Shown: positions 34,255 to 45,030, numbered from the stretch's first letter. The stretch: 64,000 nt of DNA from Manduca sexta (GCF_014839805.1 NC_051123.1:9282727-9346726); one strand, 5' to 3'. Notes: a model not told the origin generated them from the letters alone. Made by a program: numbers and translations.

Positions 34255-34347
34255 TATTTTAAAGATCCCGAATGTATCAGTGTGTTATCAGAAGAGATAT
34301 TGATTTACTGCTCTCCTCTATTTTAGGTAATATTAAAGAATTCTCGC
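34255..34347 (+). repeat. Left part of duplicated host unit, split by Penelope
   Basis: ttttaaagatcccgaatgta, agagatattgatttactgct and attttaggtaatattaaaga match 37083-37160. The remainder of this unit resumes at 36999 after the insertion, and a second full unit follows directly. The unit therefore existed as a tandem pair of roughly 155-165 bp before the Penelope insertion. Confidence 0.75.
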
Positions 34348-34616
34348 ATTGAAATTAAACTAATTTTCGGATTCTATCGCGGTAATTAGTGTTTTATTTT
34401 CTCCCGACGTTTCGAAGACTTTGCAGCCTTCATGGTCACGGGGGGGACTGAGGTGTTGTTCATCCGCAAAGTCAAAGTTACAATATCTACCTACATTTTA
34501 CAATTATACAACTTTTTTAAAATATTTAAAATTTTAGCTGTTGGTGGTCCGATCTACGCAGAATGAGCTCACAGTGTCTTGAAGTCTGGCAGCCGGTCTT
34601 TTGGGTTCCGATTTAA

Positions 34617-35733
34617 TTAAATGTAGAACTGGATCCCAGGCTTGTGCAAGCTTCCAACCATCTTCCCTATTGAAATTAGGATGTTTTTAATTTCAATAGC
34701 CTCGCGAATCATCCTAGGCAGGAATCGGTGTTCTTTGGCGAGGATTTGTGGCTTGTCTAGTCGCAGATAATGATTGGCGCCTCCCTCAGAGTGTTCAGCG
34801 ACTGCAGACTTCGTCGAGCGTCAGTGTTTCACGTCAGCTATATGTTCTTTTACGCGGGTCCCTATATTTCTTTTTGTTTGCCCGATATAAGAGAGGCCAC
34901 AGTTGCAATCTATTTTGTATACTCCCGGTTCTTGTAGAGGTATGTGACACTTGACAGGTGGTAAAATTGACTAATCTTCTTAGGCGGCTTAAAATAAGTT
35001 TTATGGAAGCACGCTTCAGGATGTAGCCAATCTTGTCGGTGACTCCTCTTACATATGGTAATACAACCGGAACACGTTCAACTGTGGCTGGTTTCACTCG
35101 GTTTCTGTGACGGCGGCGTGGAATTTGGAGCTTGTTGTCTCGCAGTACTTGCTTGACATGTTGTAGCTCAGCAGCCAGGTGTTTCTCGTCACAGATTCCT
35201 TGTGCTCTCTGAAACAAAGATTTGCCCACGGTAGCTAACTGTTTTGGGTGGTGATGAGATTCACCGTTCAGATATTTATCAGTATAGGTCTGTTTCCGAT
35301 ACACAGTATGACTTAAGGTCTGATTAGGATTACGGATGATTAAAACATCTAAGAAAGCAAGAGATTTATTGTTTTCTAACTCCATAGTAAATTGAATTTT
35401 ATTGTTGATGGAGTTAAGGTGATTTAAAAATGCAGTTACTTTATCAGATGGTAAAATTGTGAAAGTATCGTCTACGTACCGTTTATAAAACCTTGGAGTG
35501 ACCGGGGCTGTACTCAGGGCTGTCTCCTCGAAGTCCTCCATAAATATATCGGCGACTACCGGAGATACAGGGGAGCCCATCGCTACCCCTCAACTTGTAC
35601 ATAGAACTGATTATTCCACAACATATAGCCAGATGTAAGGCAATGTTGGAGTAGTTCTGCATATTCCACAGGAATGTTATTCTCTGCTAACTTCTTAGAT
35701 ACAATTCTGATGCAATCTTGTACTGATGATGTA
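34617..35733 (-). pseudogene. Penelope RT/GIY-YIG endonuclease, left copy
   Basis: The reading frame enters at 35731 (…IRIVSKKLAENNIPVEYAE… part of RT) and meets TAG near 35583, where one G seems to be missing. It resumes as MGSPVSPVVADIF (RT palm motif) with the catalytic RYVDDTF box and continues to ...ILKRASIK. There an A-run is one base shorter than in the right copy (4 versus 5) and the frame shifts. The GIY-YIG segment lies at about 34617-34953 in another frame. Typical Penelope proteins are about 800 residues, so the N-terminal RT half is missing. Confidence 0.85.
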
Positions 35734-35734
35734 A

Positions 35735-36684
35735 TCTCCGGTAGTCGCCGATATATTTATGGAGGACTTCGAGGAGACAGCCCTGAGTACAGCCCCGGTC
35801 ACTCCAAGGTTTTATAAACGGTACGTAGACGATACTTTCACAATTTTACCATCTGATAAAGTAACTGCATTTTTAAATCACCTTAACTCCATCAACAATA
35901 AAATTCAATTTACTATGGAGTTAGAAAACAATAAATCTCTTGCTTTCTTAGATGTTTTAATCATCCGTAATCCTAATCAGACCTTAAGTCATACTGTGTA
36001 TCGGAAACAGACCTATACTGATAAATATCTGAACGGTGAATCTCATCACCACCCAAAACAGTTAGCTACCGTGGGCAAATCTTTGTTTCAGAGAGCACAA
36101 GGAATCTGTGACGAGAAACACCTGGCTGCTGAGCTACAACATGTCAAGCAAGTACTGCGAGACAACAAGCTCCAAATTCCACGCCGCCGTCACAGAAACC
36201 GAGTGAAACCAGCCACAGTTGAACGTGTTCCGGTTGTATTACCATATGTAAGAGGAGTCACCGACAAGATTGGCTACATCCTGAAGCGTGCTTCCATAAA
36301 AACTTATTTTAAGCCGCCTAAGAAGATTAGTCAATTTTACCACCTGTCAAGTGTCACATACCTCTACAAGAACCGGGAGTATACAAAATAGATTGCAACT
36401 GTGGCCTCTCTTATATCGGGCAAACAAAAAGAAATATAGGGACCCGCGTAAAAGAACATATAGCTGACGTGAAACACCGACGCTCGACGAAGTCTGCAGT
36501 CGCTGAACACTCTGAGGGAGGCGCCAATCATTATCTGCGACTAGACAAGCCACAAATCCTCGCCAAAGAACACCGATTCCTGCCTAGGATGATTCGCGAG
36601 GCTATTGAAATAAAAAACATCCTAATTTCAATAGGGAAGATGGTTGGAAGCTTGCACAAGCCTGGGATCCAGTTCTACATTTAA
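35735..36684 (+). pseudogene. Penelope RT/GIY-YIG endonuclease, right copy
   Basis: It starts abruptly at SPVVADIFMEDFEE, after the breakpoint. It keeps the RYVDDTF catalytic box and runs in one frame through KTYFKPPKKISQFYH to a stop at 36391. The endonuclease is encoded in a different frame from about 36349: VYKIDCNCGLSYIGQTKR (GIY-YIG core, with VYK and YIG), the downstream Arg in TRVKEH, then a conserved Glu region ending ...GIQFYI before TAA at 36684. A frameshift near 36350 therefore separates RT from endonuclease. It cannot make a full enzyme. Confidence 0.85.
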
Positions 36685-36998
36685 TTAAATCGGAACCCAA
36701 AAGACCGGCTGCCAGACTTCAAGACACTGTGAGCTCATTCTGCGTAGATCGGACCACCAACAGCTAAAATTTTAAATATTTTAAAAAAGTTGTATAATTG
36801 TAAAATGTAGGTAGATATTGTAACTTTGACTTTGCGGATGAACAACACCTCAGTCCCCCCCGTGACCATGAAGGCTGCAAAGTCTTCGAAACGTCGGGAG
36901 AAAATAAAACACTAATTACCGCGATAGAATCCGAAAATTAGTTTAATTTCAATGTCTAACATTCGCGTAAACATAAGAAATCATTAAAGAATTCTCGC

Positions 36999-37237
36999 TT
37001 CAAACTTTACCAGTCATGCATCACATGCGCTTTTTGAGTTTAATAAAGCGTCATACAACATTTATTCGTATGTACATTATTATTTTAAAGGTCCCAAATG
37101 TATCAATTTTTTATCACAAGAGATATTGATTTACTGTTATCCTTTATTTTAGGTAATATTAAAAAATTCTCGCTTCAAACTTTACCAGTCATGCATCACA
37201 TGCGCTCTTTGAGTTCAATAAAGCGTCATATAACATT
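36999..37237 (+). repeat. Right part and second copy of duplicated host unit
   Basis: 36999-37065 (ttcaaactttaccagtcatg, catcacatgcgctttttgag, tttaataaagcgtcat) completes the unit interrupted at 34347. 37083-37237 is a second full unit with ttttaaaggtcccaaatgta, taggtaatattaaaaaattc and ttcaaactttaccagtcatg. They differ by scattered substitutions. I do not recognise its origin. Confidence 0.75.
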
Positions 37238-38054
37238 GATTTTTATTCATAGATTTTAAAATGGCGCGCGCGGACACGATCATCCGGAATTGGCCTCTAG
37301 AGAGAATTTTTCACCGAGATCGAATTAAAATACGCCCGAACATGCACCGATCGGGCGATTAAAAATTAAAAACCATAGTTTATTCAAAGTTACTTCGTTT
37401 GACGGAAAGGGAATTGTTAAGTGCATGGCTTGACGTTAAATTCGGGACTCTCTTTGTTAATAATTCATATAGTGGAGCGCCTGGAGGTTTTCACCTCGGA
37501 TTAGAGTTATAGTGAATGAATTAATACGATCGATGTGGGATATTGTTTTTTAAACTATAAATTGCAATGTTTACCCAAAATTTTTTTGTGCACTCCATTT
37601 TTTCATTGTTAAAAAAATATTATAAAAAATTAATGTTTGACCAAATATTTTCACTTTAAACAGTATTTTTTTTTATTTATATGTTAAATCTTACCTGAGT
37701 AGACATATAGGAACATTTTTCAAAGATACCTGTGTATAAAAATAGCAGTAGGGTCTCGAACAGTTAGAAAAACGTGGAGGGGAGAGCGGAGCGAAAGCTG
37801 CTATGTACAATGGAATTTCTCGGCCAGTTTAATTATAAATGAAACGTACTCTATTGTGTACATTTAAAAAATAAGGTAATTAATTACGACTAATGAAAAG
37901 AAAAAAAAAATAGTACAAAATCTGTTTATTTAAATATATTACATTGTTGTCTACATCAAATATTTTCTTCTACTTCATCTATCTGTATAATAGGTGAAGT
38001 ATTAGAACAACTATTATATTTCTGCTGCACTGTAAACATGCTACACTGCACTGT

Positions 38055-38090
38055 AAAAAGTGGTTTGTACTGCAGTATAAACCACTTTTT
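38055..38090. repeat. 36-bp near-perfect palindrome
   Basis: aaaaagtggtttgtactgca + gtataaaccacttttt has 17 of 18 pairs. One half is the end of the CXC coding fragment (…RKSGLYCS), and the other is its inverted copy. The duplicated word ctgcactgtaaa occurs just to the left. This looks like a template-switch break point. Confidence 0.75.
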
Positions 38091-38492
38091 CTGCATCCAC
38101 ACGCAGCTCCACATCCCTTTTTGCAATTACCAAATAATATTTTCAATAAATTATCCGGAGCAGGTAATTGATTCATTGTTATTGGGATGTACATGTTATT
38201 GGAATACTTCCATCCCCAATTTTCAATAACTACGTCATTTCCTAGCCATATCTAAATTTGTAGGTACACTCTTTTAAGGTGCTCAAACGCTGCATCAGTT
38301 GTTGGAGGCAGTGATGACAAAAGAACATTCGTATTTTTGGATGTTGCTTTTATGAAAGAATTAAACCTTAATGTATTTAAATCATGAGTTTTAGACGGAG
38401 CGCCATATAAACTCAAAATACATGCTACACCTGCTTGCAATATATTATTGGGGTCTTCATTGATATTTTTAAATACTTGCGTTTTTCAATAA
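38056..38492 (-). pseudogene. Cysteine-rich CXC-like protein fragment
   Basis: The minus frame reads VFKNINEDPNNILQAGVACI, LSLYGAPSKTHDLNTLRFNS, FIKATSKN..., LLSSLPPTTDAAFEHLKRVY, LQI, TAG, IWLGNDVVIENWGWKY, ...LPAPDNLLKILFGNCKKGCG, AACGCRKSGLYCS. A single in-frame stop at 38252-38254 interrupts otherwise continuous homology-like text. From memory this matches the C-terminus of large uncharacterised multi-copy insect proteins with a tesmin/CXC-type Cys motif; function is unknown. A frameshift precedes VFKN. Downstream the Cys motif breaks into an inverted copy of its own coding sequence. Confidence 0.65.
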
Positions 38493-38573
38493 AGGAAAAA
38501 TCAAGTTTGCCAAAAAATTTGAGAAACGGATTGATTTACACGACTCAGTAAAAGTATTGATAGAATGTTCTGA

Positions 38574-38837
38574 CTGCCTCGGTGGCGTAGTTGTATTGCA
38601 TGTCCGGTACAATAGCGCTCTGAGGTCCTGGGTTCGAATCCCGGGTCGGGCAAAGTGATATTTGGGTTTTTCTGCTCAGTATCAGCCCGGAGTCTGGAAT
38701 TTGTGCCCGATATGGCGATAGGCTCGCCCCCTATCACATCATGGGACGGAACATACTTGGCGAAAAGTGGGTGCCCTAGTTGCGCCTCTGCATACCCCTT
38801 CGGGGATAAAATGCGTGATGTTATGTATGTATGTATG
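38574..38837 (+). mobile_element. SINE family A, complete copy
   Basis: It starts ctgcctcggtggcgtagttg (A box region), has the B box ggttcgaatcc, the body and a tail of (atgt)n ending at 38837. It abuts the inner edge of the right TIR of the surrounding element. No matching target duplication was found, since the left flank tagaatgtt and right flank taaagtgaaaa differ. It may therefore have been rearranged after insertion. A 120-codon minus frame over it is not a gene. Confidence 0.85.
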
Positions 38838-39037
38838 TAAAGTGAAAATATTTGGTCAAACATAAATTTTTTATAATATTTTTTTTAACAATGAAAAAAT
38901 GGAGTGCACTAAAAATTTTTGGGTAAACATTGCAATTTATAGTTGAAAAAACAATATCCCACATCGACCATATTAATTCATTCACTATAACTCTAATCCG
39001 AGGTTTTACGGTTTTGAATGCTCCAGGCACTCCACTA

Positions 39038-40310
39038 ATAGTAATCATTTAGGCGCTCTATGGACTATAAATTCTGCCTGCTTATTCCAAAAAGGGTAAG
39101 CACAAACATAACAGCACTAATGGTTCTCAAAATTCATCCTATAATTTAATAAATACATACCCCATTGCCTTGTGAACTATTTTTTTCAAATGAATAACAA
39201 ATTACATTTCCGTCATTCATAAACGGCAGTACGGCTTGTTCATTCATTAGAAATTGGTTATAATACCTTTTCCTGCTTATAGCAAATAGTCTAATATAAT
39301 CAGTAACTAAATCTGAGAATAGGAAACCGTCAAATAAATCTGTCATAAGTATAAAGAAGCAAATACTCAATATCGAACTTTTAAAATTCAATTCTAAAAA
39401 GCAAACCGACCGAATGCAAAAGACGAATTTTACACGAAAATAATAGCGCATACATGCTCTTCAACTTTGGCAATATAACGTTTGCATTCGAATTTCAAAA
39501 CATCGCTTGAATACGTTGCAATCTATTGTTTAAAATCTCTTGGGGGAACAAGTATAGATCTTGAGACGAGGGTAGTTCGCATAAAAGCTTGTATGTTGTA
39601 GGGAACATTGTTTCCAATGTATTCAAAAGAAAATGTAAACATTGTAAACCATTAGCCGCTTTCGAAAACAAAGACATAAAACTCATAATGTTTCTGGCCC
39701 TTATAACGCTTGTCATATTAAAAAAAATAAAATGACGAGGGACTGAAGTCGGTAAGCTTTTGTTTATCTATGGCCAGTAGAGCTTCATAAGAATGACAAC
39801 CATTGAAAGAGGTTGTATCGTGGTTGAAAGGTTTTTGGGTATTGTACAATGCCGCCCAACAATTTTTAAATTTGTAAACAGTGTCAGTTTGATATTGCGT
39901 GAATAAATGAAACTACATTCTCGTCTTTACGTCTGCTAACATTATGCCATAGAAATTTACAAACCTACGTGAATCTAAAATTTGTACCTACTGGTCGAAC
40001 GAAACGCTTCATAAAACCGACAACTAAATGTCGGCGTCACGCTTTTTTTCAATTTTTAACCCAAATTCACTAGTTAGCTACTGGATGGATCGCATAGTTT
40101 ATCTATAGTTAGAAACTGAAGCGAGTTGATTTAAAAAAACGAGTTGATTGCTCTGATCTGTCATACGATCAGTATTTTTACACAAGAGTGTCACAAATAC
40201 CTTCACAACATTTTTTTTCTAACGCTATATAAATAATAAGATTTAAGAATCATTTATTATTCATAAGATTACAAATTAATCACTTACTGAGAAAACTAAT
40301 TTACACAATT
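39038..40310. other. Non-coding stretch upstream of the receptor exon
   Basis: Minus frames at 39451-39146 (101 codons) and 39716-39495 (73 codons, ...NGLQCLHFLLNTLETMF...) show no domain I can assign. They could be exons of an unrecognised gene or chance. No repeat copy was seen. No upstream receptor exon with the required phase was identified here. Confidence 0.4.
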
Positions 40311-40321
40311 ATTTTATACAG

Positions 40322-40530
40322 GCCAGCACATTACAAAGGAATCTACAAAGGACATTCCAATTGACAATATCAAGAGAACTGAAGGCCTGATCTGCCGTCT
40401 GATGACGTCGACGCCCTCCAATGGGGTGCTACCCTCGCGATTGGAGCTGTTCTCGCGGCAGCTGATGCTACAGAGTGTCAACTACTCGCCCATGGGGATG
40501 TGTACACTTGATAGACCCTTAGTGGCTTCT
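40322..40530 (+). CDS. Gustatory receptor exon (C-terminal region)
   Basis: The exon follows a good acceptor (attattttatacag) and ends at a consensus donor (TCT|GTAAGT). It enters with two bases of a split codon and is open for 69 codons, leaving in phase 0. The protein ...LPSRLELFSRQLMLQSVNYS, PMGMCTLDRPLVAS carries the family signature FS.Q......(F/Y)...G...LD..L, the segment just before the last transmembrane helix of insect gustatory receptors (seven-helix ligand-gated cation channels of taste neurons). The next exon should encode a TY(L)...QF end; I did not find it within the window, nor earlier exons. It is either a gene spread over large repeat-filled introns or an orphan relic. GC content is well above the surroundings. 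Confidence 0.75.
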
Positions 40531-40547
40531 GTAAGTACATTTGTTTT

Positions 40548-40733
40548 TATTGCTTTCAATGACGAGACGAGCTTGCCGTTCGCCTGATGGTAAGCGATAC
40601 GCCCATAAACAGTAGAAACATTATCCAACACCTTGTATTATACAGTATTGTTTGGTATTTCACTGCGCTCGCCATCCTGAGACATGAGATGTTAATTCTT
40701 AACTTGTCCTGTTACACTGGCTACAATGCGACA
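40548..40733 (-). repeat. SINE-like family B, partial, beside receptor donor site
   Basis: tttcaatgacgagacgagct, tgccgttcgcctgatggtaa, gcgatacgcccataaacagt and actgcgctcgccatcctgag are antisense family B text. The copy begins only 17 bp after the exon's donor site, so it lies in the intron. Confidence 0.8.
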
Positions 40734-41234
40734 TTTTGAACAAGTACAATAAAAATGTATTTTGGTACGTGTTTTTGTATCGGGATACCGGGAATTATCC
40801 TCATCATTCGTACATATTAGCTTAAAATCTCTGAATTCCCAGTGAATTGGCGACGTCCTCCAAATCGGAACACAACAACTTGTACGACGCTTGGTGATAG
40901 ATCAAATGCATATAGCTATAACATAGTAAATTGTTTTGCCAAATCGCTGAAGCAATTTCGAAATCGAATAGACTTTAAAGACACTAAAATAAATCTAGTT
41001 TCATACTAGACTATTTAAATTGGTCTATAAATTTTGCAATCTCAATTGATCGTGGAAAGTTTTTGCTCTCTCTTACTGTGTGCAATAAGTTTTAACCCCT
41101 TAGGGGATGGGTTTTCGAAAGTCTCTCTTAGTATGTTATAAGGAAATCGTGTCTAAATTTTCAAACTTCTAAAGCCACCGGTTCAAGAAGTTTATTAGTT
41201 GTCTATTGTACCCATAATTATTAATTTTGCACTA

Positions 41235-41443
41235 TCTATATATATAAAAATGAATCCCTATTTCCCTTGGTCATCGCATCACGCGTGAACGGCTGGACCG
41301 ATTACACTATTTTTTGTTGTTGTGTTTGTTATTGTCAGAAGAAGGATCTTATGAAAGAAAAAAATTAAGGAAGTTGAGCGGAACGTTAGAAAATTTAAGA
41401 AAAGTTAATTGTTGAGAGGACATCGTCTGTCGGGTCAGCTAGT
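41235..41443 (+). mobile_element. Non-autonomous Helitron, 209 bp
   Basis: 5' end tctatatatataaaaatgaa after an A; 3' end cgtctgtcgggtcagctag before a T. Internal words gcgtgaacggctggaccgat agree with the same family as 3884-4724. It is too short to code for anything. Confidence 0.7.
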
Positions 41444-42290
41444 TTCCAATATATGTATAATCTCTTTGTATGCTGTAGCTGACCGCACGCCCAAAAAGAT
41501 TTGTTGTGCTATGATAATAGTGGGGTACAGCTGAAAATCAGTGCTCTTGAACAGCGTATACTGAGCTGGTATCCATTCTTCCGCACATTATGCAAGGAAT
41601 ACGTTGTGTGCCTATTGTTAACTGTGTGTGTGTTTTTTTTCTTTTTATACTTTTTGTTGTATTTATGTGTATGTAAAGAAATAAATGGTTTAAATGAATA
41701 AGGGCTGAAAGTCAGGAGCTTGTTGCTTTATAAGAAAGTAATGAGGATTTGAATACATTTATCCTCCACTATTTTGCTATGACATGTAAGAGCGAATAGT
41801 TCACACTGCCTGTTTGTTAACATCTCTTATCACTGTTTCTTTTAGTTAGTTCTCAGTGGATGTCTGTGTCACATCCTTTGTCGCTTTTTCTTTTAAAACT
41901 GCCAGGAGTGTGGCACTACGTACACTCACGCCTATATTTGCGATGAGCTAGGCAGAAGTGCAACAACATACATTCAGGCCGTTATCACACAGGGATAGGC
42001 AGACACTACTAAGTGTCTCATGCTACAATTTTGATACCTCTTTTTCTTTTACATTCATAGTTCTTACCAAACGAACCCATATTCTAAGTCTTTTTCAAGA
42101 AAAATTCCAATAATCCCAAACATTAAATTAAGGGGGATCCATGAAAGATTCTTATCTAATTTTTACTAATATGAAACTTCAAAACTAATTTTTGCAACAT
42201 AAATACAAAATGAACATAGGACATATTAATAGTGAGCGAGTGGTGCGTGAAAACGTTCCTATTGGGATAGTATCAAGCAGTAGCAAAGAG

Positions 42291-42485
42291 TTTATATAGC
42301 CCGATTCCTACCGGCTTCTCTTGCATAGTTTATGTAGAATCTAATTATCGTTAGAACAATTTCCAAACCGCATTTATGCATATTATTAGTATCTATAAAT
42401 TGTATCGGCTTCACTTTCGGATAATTCCACCCTTCGCCATTAGTATCGGTTGGTATTGATCGTGGCATAGTATCTATAGATTTTA
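42291..42485 (+). repeat. Repeat family D copy
   Basis: tatagcccgattcctaccgg, cttctcttgcatagtttatg, tagaatctaattatcgttag, cggcttcactttcggataat and cacccttcgccattagtatc. It matches 59210-59375 block by block. The tctaattatc head and the cttcgcc tail are shared by all copies. Confidence 0.65.
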
Positions 42486-42632
42486 AATATCATTGTCTCA
42501 TTTTAATATTTTATTTAGCGCCAACCAGCCCTTCAGAATATCCCAAAAAGTAAGTCGATGTCATTCAATTTCGATGTTTGTGATTGATCGAGAGACCAAT
42601 CCGTCAATGTTACTTTAATAAATGCTGTGTAA

Positions 42633-42832
42633 TCACTACATAGTATAAAACAAAGTCGCTTTCTCTGTCCCTATGTCCCTTTGTATGCTTAAATCTTTAA
42701 AACAACGCAACGGATTTTGATGCGGTTTTTTTTAATAGATAGAGTGATTCAAGAGGAAGGTTTATATGTATAATAATAACATCAATTAAATAGTCAGCAT
42801 TGCACCCGTGCGAAGCCGGGGCGGGTCGCTAG
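42633..42832 (+). mobile_element. Non-autonomous Helitron, 200 bp
   Basis: It starts tcactacatagtataaaaca after an A and ends cgaagccggggcgggtcg + ctag before a T. The GC-rich 3' end (acccgtgcgaagccggggcg) can form the short subterminal hairpin usual for Helitrons. Confidence 0.7.
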
Positions 42833-43302
42833 TCTATTATAAATATGATTATTACATTGCTCCTGTGTGTACTCGATATATAATCTGCTGGAAAACCTAA
42901 TATAAATAAATGTGTTAGTCTCAAACCACCCTCAATAAAATAACACGGAATTGTGGCGTATATTTTGCAGTATCCTACACATGTCATATCAAACCACTAA
43001 CGTGTCTAAAGTACATCAATTTCCATATACTATATCGATTGTTGTGTCTGAGCCTCTCGACCTGTGACCTGGATTGTACTCTTCGCTAAACACTGTTGTT
43101 TAGAGGCACATTATGGTGCTAAGCTGCACTCTAATGCAAAACAGGTGTCGGACATATTTTTAGCTTTGTGTAGAGTTGAAACTGGGTATGTTGAGTGAGA
43201 TCTCTTGTTTCAGTGTGTGAATTTATAAGGTATTTTGATAAGTATTTAATATTAATAATAAGTCATCTTATTTTCAGATTATAATTATCTTTATTTTTAA
43301 AA

Positions 43303-43557
43303 TCTGGTGGTAGGATATATTTTATATCAGCCTAGATAGCGACCATAGTACACAAGGCGATAAAACTCGCCATAGTGGCCTACGTAAGTATGCAGCGTTC
43401 CGGGATCTGCTCGTGCCCGGTTCCAACGGGCTAGCATAATTGTGTCAACTGTTGCGGAGTAATCATCTTTTGACAGTCGACATTCTATTGGACCCCACTC
43501 CACTTATCATCAGGTGTAGTGTAGTCAATTTGCCCTTTCCGTATAAAAAAAAAAAAA
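43303..43557 (+). repeat. SINE-like family C copy
   Basis: ctggtggtaggatatatttt, atagcgaccatagtacacaa, ggcgataaaactcgcc, caactgttgcggagtaatca, ggaccccactccacttatca and a poly-A tail. It is a full-length copy with an intact A run. Confidence 0.8.
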
Positions 43558-43559
43558 TA

Positions 43560-45030
43560 TTACGATTATAGAAATTCTTAAGAAAGAGCAATTATTTTTC
43601 ACAAAAATTATATAGAGTTTCGACTTGAAAATACATTATGAATGTTCCGTAAAATTTAATTTCAAAGACCTTAGTACTAAATTAATTTTAATTCACATGA
43701 ATTTTAATCCAAACAAAAAAATTATTTCTTGATAAATTATCACTTCACCCACCACAAAGTTTACTTACATAGATCAAACTGATAAAACCCAGCAATTTTT
43801 TAACAATGACAAACATTTTACGTGAAAAAGCGCTGAATGTTTTCCACACATGGTATCCGTCAGGATGCGAAACATCACGCCGGTCGGACAGCCACGGTTA
43901 TCATTTTTCAAATGTTTTTGTGGGATACGGTGGATTCGTGTGTCGCTAATATGCTCGGCGAATGTAAAACATGCTAGTCTGTTTAAATCTCTCTGTTTTT
44001 TGCTTACAAAACGGCATTGTAGTTGAAGAGGTCTGAAGGTGGAATTTGGATTGTTTTGTAATTCAAGACACATTTTTTTACAAAACTGTAGAAATATTTG
44101 TATAATTGGTTTATTTTTATAAGCTTTTTTAATTTGCAATGTTTATATGTATGTCTTTTCGGATCAAATCTTGCAAATGAATTTAAAAGCAGTTATCTTC
44201 AAACAATTTAGATAAAATTTTGTATTAAATACCGAATAAATAAAATTAAAAATTTTTTTTGGATGACATTGCAGGTTAGCTAAGTGACGCTATTCTATAT
44301 CTAATATGGCGGACGGCCCAATATGGCGGACTAGTTATTTTTTAAAGCACTCGTATAATATAGTTATCAAATTACAGGATTCGCTGAAAAATATTAATAG
44401 TAAAACAATCTTATTTAAATGATCTAAATAGAAAAAACATAACCTTTAAATTCAATCAATCTTTGTTTTATATTATGAAGAGATAAAAGCGTCACGAGAT
44501 TTACTTGTAAAGATTATACCATAATTATCTAACTTAATCTTGACTAAAGTATATTTATAAAACAAAGATTGATTCAATCTAAGAGTTATCTTCATTTTTA
44601 GAGCACAGCAACATACTGAAACTATATTTTTAATTCTTGATTAACAAGACAATATCTAGCATACGCTTGAAATAAGTCGATTACGGGTTTATTACACATA
44701 CCGCAGATTTATAAGTTTTCTTTTACTCTTATCTTTACTTTAATATTCCCGTATAATTTTTATTATCTTTACTTGAATTGCATAACTCGTGCATAAATTA
44801 AACTGGTTTCTTGTCCCGACATTCCAGTTTATCACCCCATGAATGGCGGTGGCTCGATGCCAACGTCTGCCTATCTCTGATTCGCTAATAGATAAATCGC
44901 TACTGTCGGTTGCTGTATATAATGTATTGTGAATGATGAGGGCTAATATTTTGTTCATTTGAAGGTAATTAGATGTGCGAAAATTACGAAAAAATTATGC
45001 AATATTCTGAATCCCTCTTAGTCGAATTTC
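43560..45030. other. AT-rich stretch with one unassigned frame
   Basis: A 121-codon minus frame (44139-43774) is the longest frame outside known repeats, but it shows no domain, signal or splice context that I recognise. The text atggcgga occurs twice at about 44312 and 44330. The rest is featureless. Confidence 0.4.

Larger units (their letters stand above)
34348..36982. mobile_element. Penelope-like retroelement, head-to-head inverted dimer
   Basis: Two partial copies of one Penelope-like element lie in opposite orientation: left arm 34348-35566 (minus), right arm 35734-36954 (plus), separated by 167 bp that belong to the left copy. The arms are almost identical over about 1.22 kb. The insertion is bounded by attaaagaattctcgc at 34332-34347 and 36983-36998. 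This is a 16-bp duplication, or 13 bp if the first ATT belongs to the element, as the copy at 30532 suggests. Outer ends carry the terminus shared with 3322-3473. Both copies encode the C-terminal half of RT and a GIY-YIG endonuclease but are broken. Confidence 0.9.
37472..39035. mobile_element. TIR element carrying a CXC-protein gene fragment
   Basis: Long inverted repeats flank this element: 37472-37658 (187 bp) and 38838-39035 (198 bp). The outer ends are gtggagcgcctggag and ctccaggcactccac, with TA on each side (37470-37471 and 39036-39037). Arms share tcggattagagttatagtga, gatgtgggatattgtttttt, aactataaattgcaatgttt and gtttgaccaaatattttcac. The right arm has about 11 extra bases after ctggag. 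The interior holds a decayed gene fragment and a SINE A. TA target choice resembles Tc1/mariner-type elements, but the family is not identified and no transposase is visible. Confidence 0.8.

Noticed and set aside
34348..36982. Hammerhead ribozyme in the Penelope termini
   Set aside because: Known for some Penelope elements, but I could not find a CTGATGA...GAAA core in these termini by eye.
38501..38863. 120-codon minus frame resembling predicted proteins in databases
   Set aside because: It is the translated antisense of SINE family A. Such frames are often mis-annotated as genes.
39146..39716. Two minus frames (101 and 73 codons) near the receptor exon, considered as receptor exons
   Set aside because: They lie on the opposite strand to the gustatory-receptor exon and show no signature of that family.
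43774..44139. 121-codon minus-strand frame
   Set aside because: No recognisable motif, and no acceptor/donor or promoter context. Length alone is not enough in 64 kb.
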